A stretch of DNA of 64,000 bases from Sanderia malayensis (lineage: Eukaryota > Cnidaria > Scyphozoa > Semaeostomeae > Pelagiidae), in contig RQOL01000699.1 of assembly GCA_013076295.1 (NCBI GenBank), forward strand, positions 3,100,001 through 3,164,000, written 5' to 3'. The notes below the pieces were generated by a model, which was not told the DNA's origin, made no database searches, and saw only the letters and a program-made list of their open reading frames with translations. Shown in pieces: positions 33,601 through 43,516 of this stretch. Numbering within the stretch: the first letter of the stretch is position 1; every line of letters begins with the position of its first letter. The position numbers and the translations under genes were made by a program.

Positions 33601-36600
33601 TAAAATGATTGAAATTTGGCTCACAAATAGTCGAAACATACTATTTAGGGCCTTCTGATCACGTTGAAACAATTTTCAGCCTTCTAGGACAATTGGTTCA
33701 AAAGTTGAAAATTTCAAATCCTCGCGGGTAGTGAATAACCTTATGTATCCATCATGGAAGTCTAAGTTCGAACAACGAAAAATTTAAAATGATTGAAATT
33801 TGGCTCACAAATAGTGGAAACATACTATTTAGGGCCTTCTGATCACGTTCAAACAATTTTCAAAAGGTAGCTGAAAAAAGTTGGAAGTTCAACTTTTTTC
33901 AGAAAATCTCGCTTATACCTCATTATGATGAACGTTGAAGTTTCCAAAATGATATTTTGAAGTAGATCGAGATCTGGGTAACAAATAGTCGAAACCTACT
34001 AATTAGAGCCTTCTGATCATTTTGAAACAATTTTCAGCTCTCTTGGGCAATTGGTTCAAAAGTTGGTCCTAATGGCTGCCCGCAACAAGTCACTTACTTT
34101 ATGTATCCTCCTTATGCTATTTACTGTCTGTTTACAATGACAACAAAAGGGGTCACGAGAAGCTTGATATTTAAATATATTGAATATTTTAATCCACAAT
34201 GTTGCGATCAACACTTGCTAGTTGTCATTCTCAAATGTATCTTGAGATTTTGTTATAGTTTATTGTACTATATTTTCATACGCTTTATCTGTTTGTGTTT
34301 TTTGAACAGGGTAAAGCAGGGAGTACAGATAGTTTAGCCGAAGCACTTGGAAGACGCACGCGCGGCATGTCTAAAAACCTGGTATTACATTGTCATGGCG
34401 GAGGATTCGTAGCCCAGTCCTCGAAATCCCACGAAGTAATTATCACAGTACATTTCTCTTTAATATTTCATTTCTTCGTCAATCCATCCACCACATAGTA
34501 GAGCTTCATCTTTAATATGCGACTTTTTTGTTGTTGTAGATTTACTTGAGACATTGGGCCAAAGATCTGGACTGTCCGATTCTTTCAATTGATTATTCCC
34601 TTTCGCCTGATGCACCATATCCAGAGGCATTGAACGAATGCTTTTATGTTTACGCTTGGGCATTACTGAATGCGCGAAAACTTGGCACAACCGCAGAACG
34701 AATTTGTTTCACTGGTGACTCAGCCGGTTAGTCCTAATGTTTCTTGACTTGGTTTGTGTTTTATTCTCGCCATAACTTATTCATGTTTCAGCTCGAACAG
34801 GCCTTCTTTCTAGCTTGTATCAAACCGTTCATTAAACTCATATTGAGCTTTGTTTTTAACTTGAATTGCGTCTTATTTTCATTTTCATTTTTTGTGTCTA
34901 ACTTGAATCGAGCTGTTATTTCAACTCTATTTGACTCTTTTCTCCAACTTCCTCGAATTGCATTTGTTTCCGAATTTATTTCAACATTGTGTCTAACTTG
35001 ACCTGAGCATTCCTTTTTGACTTGAGCTGAGCTTTTTCCCAATTTGATTTGAGCCTTGTTTTGCTTTCAATCTGAGCCTTATTTTCAATTGAAAAACTAT
35101 ACTCACCTTCTTTGTCTCTCATAGGAGCCAACCTCATGGTAGCGGTAACCATGAAAGCAATCGAAACTGGCATACGCATACCAAACGGCCTCTCAATCGC
35201 GTACCCTCCAATGCGAATACAATTCACAGCCTCGCCATCACGATTGCTTTGTCTCATGGATCCTCTTCTACCGCCCGGCATTCTCAAGGTTTGTTTACGT
35301 GCGTACGCTGGCGACGTACACGAAACGACTTTACGCAAGGACTCTATCGGCAGTTGCAAGTCTCTTTCATCGTTTGAGCATTCGTACAACCCGTTTGACG
35401 TCGATTTGGGCGACCGCGCGGTTAATTTAACTCGATTGAACCACTTCACCACTAACAAGCGCACAGGAAAGCGGTTCTATTCGGACTCGAATTTACTCAA
35501 GAGCGGAGGGTCTTCCGCGCGGTTTCAACGACTGAACAGCTTGAAGCGGCAGGATAGTTTAATAGGAGAAGGATACAAATTGTCATCGAATAATCTCACG
35601 GAAAATGCTATGGAAGATAACCCGGAAGACTGCGATAGTATGGGTGGGCTAAGCATGCATGAGATTGAACCAGCATTGGCATCAAATTTGATACAACAAG
35701 ATGGTAATGGAGAAAACGTTGGTGAGAATAATTATTGTGATTCAATACCCTCTAATGTCAGTGCGGCTGATATTCATTGCGCGCTTGGCGAAAGAACAAT
35801 TGATGCAGCTGGTGTTGGTAATTGTAATAGGAATAGTGAATTGAAGCTTACTACTCGACAGGAATTGAATTGTATAACTGATGCGAATCGCCAGCTTATT
35901 ACCGATCATACAAATCATGCTGGGAAACAAATCAAGGGTGTCAGTATGAGAAATGCGAGCAGAGATGTTGGTCAAATTGATGGATGTGATGAAAAGCACG
36001 ATGCTCAGCTGAGGAGGAGAAAGCCATCCAAAAAACAATCGCAGCGTCATCGGCGATCGTTGAGTGACAGTCTTGCTGAACACTTCCAAAGGCTCAGGAG
36101 TCATTCAGAGGAGTTTCCTGAGGTGATGCAAGAAGGCCAAGAAAGCCCAGCCAGTAGCTCGAATCATAGTAGTGATGGTCAAGCGATGGATCACCAAGGA
36201 AGGGTCACCCATGATCACCAAGGAAGAGTCGCCCATGATCACCTAGGAAAGGTCACCCATGATCACCAAGGAAGAGTCAATCATGATCACCAAGGAAGAG
36301 TCACCCATGATCACCAAGGAAGAGTCACCCATGATCACCAAGGAAGGGTCACCCATGATCACCAAGGAAGGGTCACCCATGATCACCAAGGAAGGGTCAC
36401 CCATGATCACCAAGGAAGAGTCACCCATGATCACCAAGGAAGAGTCACCCATGATCACCAAGGAACTCATCAACACCAGGAGGTGTCAATGAGTCCAAAA
36501 ACTGGTACTAAAGAGGAGCGCCTAAAAGCTACTCATGGTGACGGAAGTCATACCCCTACCACCACTACTACATCAATGAAACACGCGGAGTTCAGTGCAG

Positions 36601-37889
36601 TTTTCCACAAACAGACTGACAACTGTGTTATTTTTGATAATCATTCTGCAGCAGACAGTAATGAGATGCTGTTGACATCGTTCGTTGAACTGGACATGCC
36701 AATTGAAACTGGGTTGGTGAAAGACGTCGATGGTGATAGTGCGACGAGCTTGTCTTCGCGGGATTCCATATCGAGTTCAATTAATAGAAGAGCAAGAGAT
36801 CCCTTCATGTCTCCACTGTTGGCGTCGGACGATCTTTTGATGAAGTTACCACTTGTTCTGACTGTGGTGAGTACCCAATACGCGTTATTTTTGCTCCTTC
36901 GTTTACTACATAATATATGGGCTGTGATTCCCCGCGCATGCATCGTAAAACCTGTAAGCCAGCCGCCCTCAATTAATAAAATCGAAATAATTACGTCGTG
37001 TTAATCCTATAATCGAAGTAGGGTTAATCCCACGAATGACCGTAAGGGGGTAATTACCCAAAATGTAACGTGAATGGGTTTGCTGGTTTTTTGTCTTTTG
37101 CAACCTCCACGTTACTCTTACTAAAATTGGCAATTGGATTTAGCGTCCAGGCAATGGGAAACTCTGTAGGCAAAACTTACACAGTGGGCTGAGCATGCAA
37201 TATCACGTTTTTGCCGTCTTGTACCGCAATTGTACCGCCGGAGTTTTCCAAAAGTGGGCCAATTAGCTTTTGAATATACTAAGGGTTTTTTCAATGATTG
37301 TCACAAGCATGGTTGCATTAGCTTACGGCAACAACACATTACACGTTTTGACTCATTTTTCTTCGCGTGTTGGGCTAATATTTTTTGATAAAACACGTAA
37401 TATACTATAAGGACCGAATGTAATGCACTGAGTGTACCATATAATACCGAATAATTGGTATGTAATTTACCAAGTCCAGTGGGTTGTTTCAAATCTATAC
37501 ACTTTTCACTGCGATTCCTTCGTGTCTGTCTCAGAGACAGCTGAGCTCTAATCTTATATTCCTCCCACCTTTTACTCGCAGTCTACATTATTTTTTACAT
37601 TGGCTTTATCTGTCTCCATCGGTAGGCGTGCACTCTTGACCCATTACTGGATGATGCTATCGAGTTCACCCGACGCCTTAAAAACCTGGGCAAAGACGCT
37701 GAGCTATTCTTAATTGACGATCTACCACACGGTTTCTTGAATCTGAATTTTGCAAGCAGCGAAGCCAAGGATGCTAGCGATCTGATAGTTGCATGTATAA
37801 AGAGGATATTGAGAATTGGAATGCACCACCAGAACTCATTTCCAATGAGCCCTGAGGCAGTGGCTTTGACTGAAGTTCACGAAACTTAA
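30695..37889 (+). CDS. LIPE: Hormone-sensitive lipase with expanded regulatory module
   Basis: Seven coding exons: 30695-31237, 31660-31896, 32522-32698, 34310-34435, 34540-34726, 35125-36866, 37626-37889; 1091 residues. It is a cytosolic, lipid-droplet-associated hydrolase of diacylglycerol, cholesteryl and retinyl esters. The N-terminal HSL domain is about residues 1-310. The alpha/beta-hydrolase part shows the oxyanion motif [16 protein letters not shown], nucleophile Ser422 in FTGDSAGANL, Asp1009 in [10 protein letters not shown] and His1039 in [10 protein letters not shown]. Between nucleophile and acid lies the regulatory module, here about 500 residues encoded by one 1742-base exon. 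It contains [12 protein letters not shown] (Ser735, Ser737), which looks like the PKA-target segment of mammalian HSL (RRSVSEAAL), and 12 copies of the octapeptide [17 protein letters not shown] [18 protein letters not shown] marks the return to the catalytic fold. Intron 3 contains a satellite; intron 1 a mariner-like MITE. Confidence 0.95.
31284..31429. mobile_element. Tc1/mariner-like MITE, 146 bp
   Basis: Ends CAGTAAACACCCACATATA and, inverted, TATATGCGGGTTTTTACTG, with a few mismatches, flanked by TA on both sides (31282-31283, 31430-31431). The TA duplication and CAGT ends are typical of Tc1/mariner or pogo-type MITEs. Lies in LIPE intron 1. Confidence 0.8.
33020..34105. repeat. Satellite of 184-bp units, inverted relative of the 6-7.7 kb array
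   Basis: GGCCTTCTGATCACGTT recurs near 33281, 33465, 33649 and 33833 at exact 184-base spacing, with more diverged half-units on each side. The reverse complement matches the array at 6013-7670 over TTGAACCAATTGTCCTAGA, GAACGTGATCAGAAGGCCCT and CATGATGGATACA. It lies in LIPE intron 3. Confidence 0.92.
36187..36475 (+). repeat. In-frame 24-bp minisatellite encoding DHQGRVTH x12
   Basis: Twelve units of 24 bases within the large LIPE exon, nearly identical in the distal part. The first four vary ([14 protein letters not shown]) and the last is truncated. Because 24 is a multiple of three it preserves frame, and other frames are open as a by-product. Confidence 0.95.
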
Positions 37890-38674
37890 CAACGGTCTGT
37901 TCAATCTATGTACAAATGATTAATTTGCATGTTTGTGGTGGGAAATTTTTGGGTTATTATTTATTCAATTTTTTCATCGTTATGATTTAATTTTAATTTT
38001 ATTTCGTTCTTACTATTGTGTAATGATTATCAAATTTAGGCATCAAAATCGAAGTACAATTAGCTTTAACCTGCTGGAATGCAATTGTTTTGTTGGCTCG
38101 GTCACGGTGGATGCGTATTTGCGCACCAATCCAGCATTTTCTCCAATTCCTCACCAACCTGGTCCAATTCACTTTTTTCTTCTTTCTCTTTCTTCCCAAG
38201 ATTCCAGCCTTTCACACCTTTTACCCGGTTGATCAACTTTTCTTTTCAACTTAGTCCCACTTACGTTTTCCTCGGGGTTCTTACTTCCTCGTAGTTCATC
38301 ATTCTTCTATTGCAGCTCACTTCTATTTTTGGTCATCTTCCTTTGCCCTGGTAAACTTATCTTACGCTGATCAAACTATACCCACAGAATAAAAAAATAA
38401 CAGTCTGGCAAGGAAACAGAGCCTGTATTTCATTCATAAACTTTTTAACATAAACATTCATAAACAACATCAAAACAACTTTTACAAGCCAATAATTAAT
38501 CCTGGCATAGTGTCACGTATTATTCTTGTCTCTTCAGTGACAAATATGCTCGGTTCGTGCCACGTGGTCAAGTGCTTTCTTTCTCGTGCAGTACACGTGT
38601 AGTGGAATACTTCACATTCTGCATGATTAGTGGACCATATTTACAAACGTGTCCCAAATTAAAGGCCATGCAAA
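37890..38674. other. Intergenic between convergent LIPE and RBM42
   Basis: 3' UTRs. A LIPE polyadenylation candidate AATAAA is at 38388. No gene supported; short open frames are T-rich 3' UTR. Confidence 0.55.
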
Positions 38675-40467
38675 TCATCTCAGGCCCAATTTCTTCTTCT
38701 CCTTGTCTTTCTTACGAGAGACTTCGATATTTCTATCTTTCCAAGTGCTTTTTCGCAGTTTGATAGGTCTATTCCCAACATATTTCCCTGCGATAAAAAG
38801 CCAAGACCAATATATCACGACAATGTTACAGCTTGAATGATCGATACATCCAAATCAATCTCAATACACCCCTGCACTTCTCATTGAAACAAGCTGGAAA
38901 CAGTAGCAAAACCAAGTATAAATGGGGGGTAACATAAGAAACAGCTCACCGTTCATTTCTCTCATGGCTTTAAGGTAATCTTGAGGATCTTTGAAACTGA
39001 CGAATCCGTAGCCTTTGGTTTTTTTCGATTTTTTATCCCGCACGACTTTGGCTCTGGTTATCGAAGCGTAACTTGAAAATGCTCGGTAGAGGTATTCGTC
39101 CGTGACTTCGTTGCCGAGATCGCCACAAAATAATCGAAAATCATCTGTGAACAATGAAGAACAATCGTGGGTGAAGAACAATGACAAAACATCAGTTATA
39201 TTTATGTGTACCAGTGTGCCATGGAACACATAGTTGAATAAAGCATCGAAGACTGCAGTTGACTATTAGACCATAGAAATAAGAAAGCTAGAATGTGGTA
39301 GAATACAGCGCCCCGGGTAACAGTGGAATACAGTGTCCCAGTTAACAGTAAAATTCAGTGCCCCAGTTAACAGTGGAATACAGCGCCCCAGGTAACAGTG
39401 GAATACAGCGCCCCAGGTAACAGTGGAATACAGTGCCGCAGTGTGATAGCACTGGGTGTTTCTCGGTAAATATCAAACATTTATTACGACATCATCAGTA
39501 TCAGAAGTGTTTGCAATAAGTATTACGGTTAAATCTCTTTACTTTGATCCCATTCAGCCAAGCTTTCGTCTTCCCAAGTCTGTCCCCCGCCGACGCGAAC
39601 AAATTTTCGTTTCCTGTCGTTTTTCGTCGTCTTCTCGCCACTCTTCGCACCACCTGTACCGACCGAGGACGAACCGGGTTCGGAATGCTTCTCTTCCACC
39701 AAGGCTTGGGTCGGATCGTAACTATCTATCGGTACGGTAGGTGGTTTGATGACGGGTGCACTCTGCTTCGCTACCGGATTCATCATCATTGGCGGCATCG
39801 GTGGGGGCATGAACTGGGGTAAGTTGCCACCCGATTGGTGATTGCCCAGTGATGGAGGCACCGGTAGCCCGTGGGGTAGAGGAGGGAGGGGAGGGAGGTG
39901 GGGGAAAGGGTGTAGCATCTGTTGTTGTTCGTTGTGTTGTTGTGGGGGGAAGGATGGTATCGCCCCTTGTCGTGACTGGTGGTCCATTGGTCCATTGTCA
40001 TACGGATAACCGGCGTCCGGGTGGTGTGCAAAATCTGCAGTGTCATCGTGTGGTACTGCTTCTGCGTAGCCATCGTTGATTGGTAGCCGCGGAGGAGGAG
40101 GAAGCTGACCAGCAATTTCTTGCTCGAACCTGTTACAAAGATGTTAAAGAAAATGACGTAACTGTTTGAAAAAGGAGTGTTCGGCGAATGATCAGAGAAC
40201 TTTCATGGAGACAGGGCTGCGAAGGAAGGTTGCGATAACGTGAAGGAAGATTGCAATGTCGTGGAGGAAGACTGCAATCAACAAAGTTGTCGAGGCGGAT
40301 TATAACTGACAAAGGAAATGTTGCAGGGGGCGGATTTGGATAAGGAAAAGAGATGTAATGGAGACAGATTTAGGTTTAGATGGCGACAGGAGATTTTGTG
40401 ATGGGATATCACAGCACACTGACCTTGACATCTCCTCTTCAAGGTCATTCTTCTTAATTTCGTTCAT
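38675..40467 (-). CDS. RBM42: RNA-binding protein 42 (single C-terminal RRM)
   Basis: Four exons (minus, 5' to 3'): 40467-40424, 40129-39543, 39144-38950, 38787-38675; 312 residues. RBM42 is a nuclear and stress-granule RRM protein linked to hnRNP K and splicing. The N-terminal FEQEIAG block and a long Pro/His/Met-rich linker lead to TWEDESLAEWDQNDFRLFCG and an RRM with RNP2 LFCGDL and RNP1 KGYGFVSF. The last exon encodes YVGNRPIKLRKSTWKDRN and ends KKKLGLR, which is diagnostic for RBM42. The linker is shorter than in human (480 residues). Intron 2 includes a 25-bp minisatellite. The first coding exon is only 44 bases, read from MNEIKKNDLEEEMSR joined in phase to FEQEIAG. Confidence 0.93.
39300..39442. 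repeat. 25-bp minisatellite in RBM42 intron
   Basis: About 5.5 copies of GAATACAGCGCCCCAGGTAA plus CAGTG at 39301, 39326, 39351, 39376, 39401 and 39426, with a few substitutions. Confidence 0.9.
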
Positions 40468-41487
40468 CTTCCAACCACGACCAAAAAAAGACCAACAGAC
40501 TTCAGCTTGGCAACGGAAACCTAAATAATAAAGCAGTAAACTCGGTGTTATAACACAATATCAAGTGAAGTGCGCTAGTTAAAGTTCAGTTACCGAACAG
40601 AACATTATGCAATAGACAATTTAAGTTGCACAGTAGTTCAGTTCTTGTTTTCTGAACTTGCATGTTTGATTAGGAAATCAAGGTCGGTGTACAAACACAC
40701 ATGGTAATCAACGTCAGTGTCGCAACAATGACAATACGATGGCATGAGGTAACTATTATTGATGGAAATATGACGCACATGAAATCCGTCATAAAACAAA
40801 AATATGGTGGATATGAAGCAAATCTGTTAATTGTTAGAAATGAGCTCTTTACAGCCGATAAACTGTGTTCGGAAAATATTGGTAAAGGAAAATAAGAATT
40901 GTTGCAGGTGTAGCATAAATTGATAAATTTTCTCTTCAACGATAACCTAATGCGTGTAGATAAGAGCGGTAGTTTCAGAACAGTTGCACAATACATTCGC
41001 TGGATTAGAGAGGGAGAATCATTCGCTATTGACGGTAACATTGGTGTGGACAAAATCCTCGCCCCTCTCCGTTTATGTTTGAAATGTTTGGCGAAGATTG
41101 TATTTAAACGTGGTTAATTGTAGATGCATTTGGAGTAAAGGTGGAGTTTAGAACTGTATCTCAGCTGTCGATATTGCAGACAATAAACTTTTTCGATTCA
41201 GAGAAGATTCGTCGCATACAGATGTTGCGTTTATGTTGGAATATATCATCTAATGTTGGTCTTTCAGCTTCTCATAAAGAAATATACATAGAAATGAGGG
41301 TCTTTATAAAGAAATAACAGGTTTGTTACACAAATACAAGGAAGGAGAGCTGTTGCTGTTAATTCTCTAAACAGAGTTACCAGAAACGGACATAAAACCA
41401 AAGTGGAGACTTTTATTGGTCAAAGCATAAGTTTGCTATCTATTTGCTACAGGTTTTCTGTTATCCTTTGCAATCAACAGTGTATAT
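40468..41487. other. Intergenic between divergent RBM42 and GPCR
   Basis: Upstream regions of both genes. Short open frames (for example 40701-40895 and 40670-41053) lack any recognisable feature. Nothing else supported. Confidence 0.5.
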
Positions 41488-42468
41488 ATGTCCCAACCAG
41501 AAAACATGGAAAGTAACAACTGGCCATCGTCAATGATTTATAATCTGCCGATGGGAAATGTAGAGAAAGCATTTTATTTTATACTGAACACATTAGTAGC
41601 CACCATGGGCATAGCCATCAACGTCTTTCTCTGTCATGCAATTTGGAAGTTCAAGAAGCTCAAGAGCATCTCATATTTATTTATATTTGTGAAGAGTGTT
41701 TTTGACATCTGTGTTAGCATTCTGCAGCTTCCACTGCAGATAACACCGATCTTGCCACAGCCAACAAAATTGGACGCAAAAACAATAATCATACAATTCC
41801 TTTCTCAGTTTTTTGGTCAAGTATCCGTATACATGATTATAATTATCGTCATTGACAGGTATTTTCACATGAAATACCTCACCCGATACAACATGTATCT
41901 GAACAGGAAGAAAGCTTGGTTTTTCATCATTATCAACATCACATTGAACAGTGTTGTCAGTGCAATGATCATACTAGCAGGAGTATTTCGGTTCTACTTT
42001 CATTTCAAGATCATATTGGCACTGTCTTACATATTTGGAACATTGCTGCTCATGGATGGAACCATGAGAATCTACAGAGTAGTCAAGGGACAACAGAAGG
42101 AACTCAAACTTGGCAACAACCTGAACAATGATGACACCACTACCTCAGCCAACCAAAGCCACTCGGGGGACAAACTTGTAAAGGCAATAGGGAGTGCCAC
42201 AGTTTGTATCCTCACTTGCTACTTTCCCATAAATGTGATGCAATTGACAAGGGCTATACTGAATATCAGTGGTAAATCAGACCAGCTTGTCTGTCGTGTT
42301 CTACCATGGTTGTATCTTGTTGCATACCTGAACACATCACTACACGCAGTTGTGTTCATTGCACATAACAAGCAGATGAAACAGCATGCCCTGTCTCTCT
42401 TCAGAAAAAATGTTGTGCATGCTGTCAACAATACAAATCAACAGGCAAATATAAACGTCATAACATAG
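41488..42468 (+). CDS. Divergent rhodopsin-like GPCR, single exon
   Basis: A 326-residue intronless membrane protein with seven hydrophobic segments. TM1 contains GIAINV, TM3 ends VIDRYFHMKY (the DRY motif), and TM4 has AWFF. A short third intracellular loop carries NNLNNDDTTTSANQSHSGDK. TM6 contains CYFP in place of CWxP, and TM7 has LNTSLHAVVF where NPxxY is expected. I see no Cys at the top of TM3 for the usual extracellular disulfide. An N-glycosylation-poor short N-terminus and a short basic tail complete it. It belongs to family A by layout; ligand unknown. The divergent TM6/TM7 motifs resemble lineage-specific receptors. Confidence 0.78.
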   Translation: MSQPENMESNNWPSSMIYNLPMGNVEKAFYFILNTLVATMGIAINVFLCHAIWKFKKLKSISYLFIFVKSVFDICVSILQLPLQITPILPQPTKLDAKTIIIQFLSQFFGQVSVYMIIIIVIDRYFHMKYLTRYNMYLNRKKAWFFIIINITLNSVVSAMIILAGVFRFYFHFKIILALSYIFGTLLLMDGTMRIYRVVKGQQKELKLGNNLNNDDTTTSANQSHSGDKLVKAIGSATVCILTCYFPINVMQLTRAILNISGKSDQLVCRVLPWLYLVAYLNTSLHAVVFIAHNKQMKQHALSLFRKNVVHAVNNTNQQANINVIT

Positions 42469-43516
42469 AATCTATAGATGGGTAATTGATTGAAAGGGAA
42501 CTTCATTGTTGAGTCTTGTTTTATTGATATCTTCGTTTATGCTTTGTCTTGTTTTAAAGCATGAAAGCTAATCAGGGACTCTGGGAGAACATGTATGTAA
42601 AAGACTGGAGAACTAATCAGAGAATGTATGTAAAATGATGAAAGTTACAGCACAGTCTAAAGCATTGCTAACGAACAATTAAGTGACTGTTCATGGAGAT
42701 TCATTCCTTTTCAATTGTGATACATTAATAAGCGAAGTTTGGATAACTTTAATCCTTATATCCCAGCTCCTTGCATAGACCTCGGAAAAATTGCCATGCT
42801 CTGCAGACTGGCACACAGTATTTTGTCTCTGCAGCATACTCAAGATCTTGTCGAGAATTTCCATGCTTTCTATACTGGCTAACTCCATCAATATTTGACT
42901 TTCAAGGCATGAAAAAACCGTTAGAGTTGGAGGCTGTGTGTGAGTTGAGAGTGAGTCTAAGAAGATATAGTAGTGATGGAAAGGCCAGTGTCAAGGCAGA
43001 GGCGTGAACCTAAATGTTTTTAAATTATTCAAATTTAAGTAAATGAAAATTGCGTACTCTATTGGAAATTAATTAATTAATAAGAGTAACTCACCAAAAT
43101 TCACAACAAAGTTTGTAAAACGTTGGCAGCAACCACAAAGCACTTTAGGCCAATTTTTATTCCCGCTTGGACGCATGCGCAGCTAACGCATAGCTTTCCA
43201 TTTTTTATCGCATTGCTCCATGTGCCAGAAATGTGCCAGATTGTGCGGCCCGAGTTTTCAAAACAAACCCATATCTGGTAGCAATAACTTTTACCATTTC
43301 GTTACCGACAAGAAGACAAAAAAAGTTTGGACTCGTGTATATGCCAATATCTCGATTTATCAAAACATATTTCTGTGTTACTTTTTTCATTAGATTTATT
43401 GCAAAGATTTAGATATCTTACCAGAAACAGTTCTTTTCACCTTAACATTAATAAAAGTTTATTTTGACATCCATAAACAGAAAACAATCTAATATGAACA
43501 GTAAAAGCATTGTCCT
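42469..43516. other. Intergenic GPCR to RPUSD2
   Basis: Contains the GPCR 3' UTR, the RPUSD2 3' UTR (minus-strand AATAAA at 43463-43458) and, near 42778-42815, a segment (CTCGGAAAAATTGCCATGCT, then CTGCAGACTGG) resembling one end of the hAT-like MITE in NDUFS2. No gene supported. Confidence 0.5.

Noticed and set aside
36243..36492. Antisense and alternate-frame repeats ([16 protein letters not shown]) in the LIPE exon
   Set aside because: The 24-bp period keeps all frames open; only the DHQGRVTH frame is continuous with the lipase.
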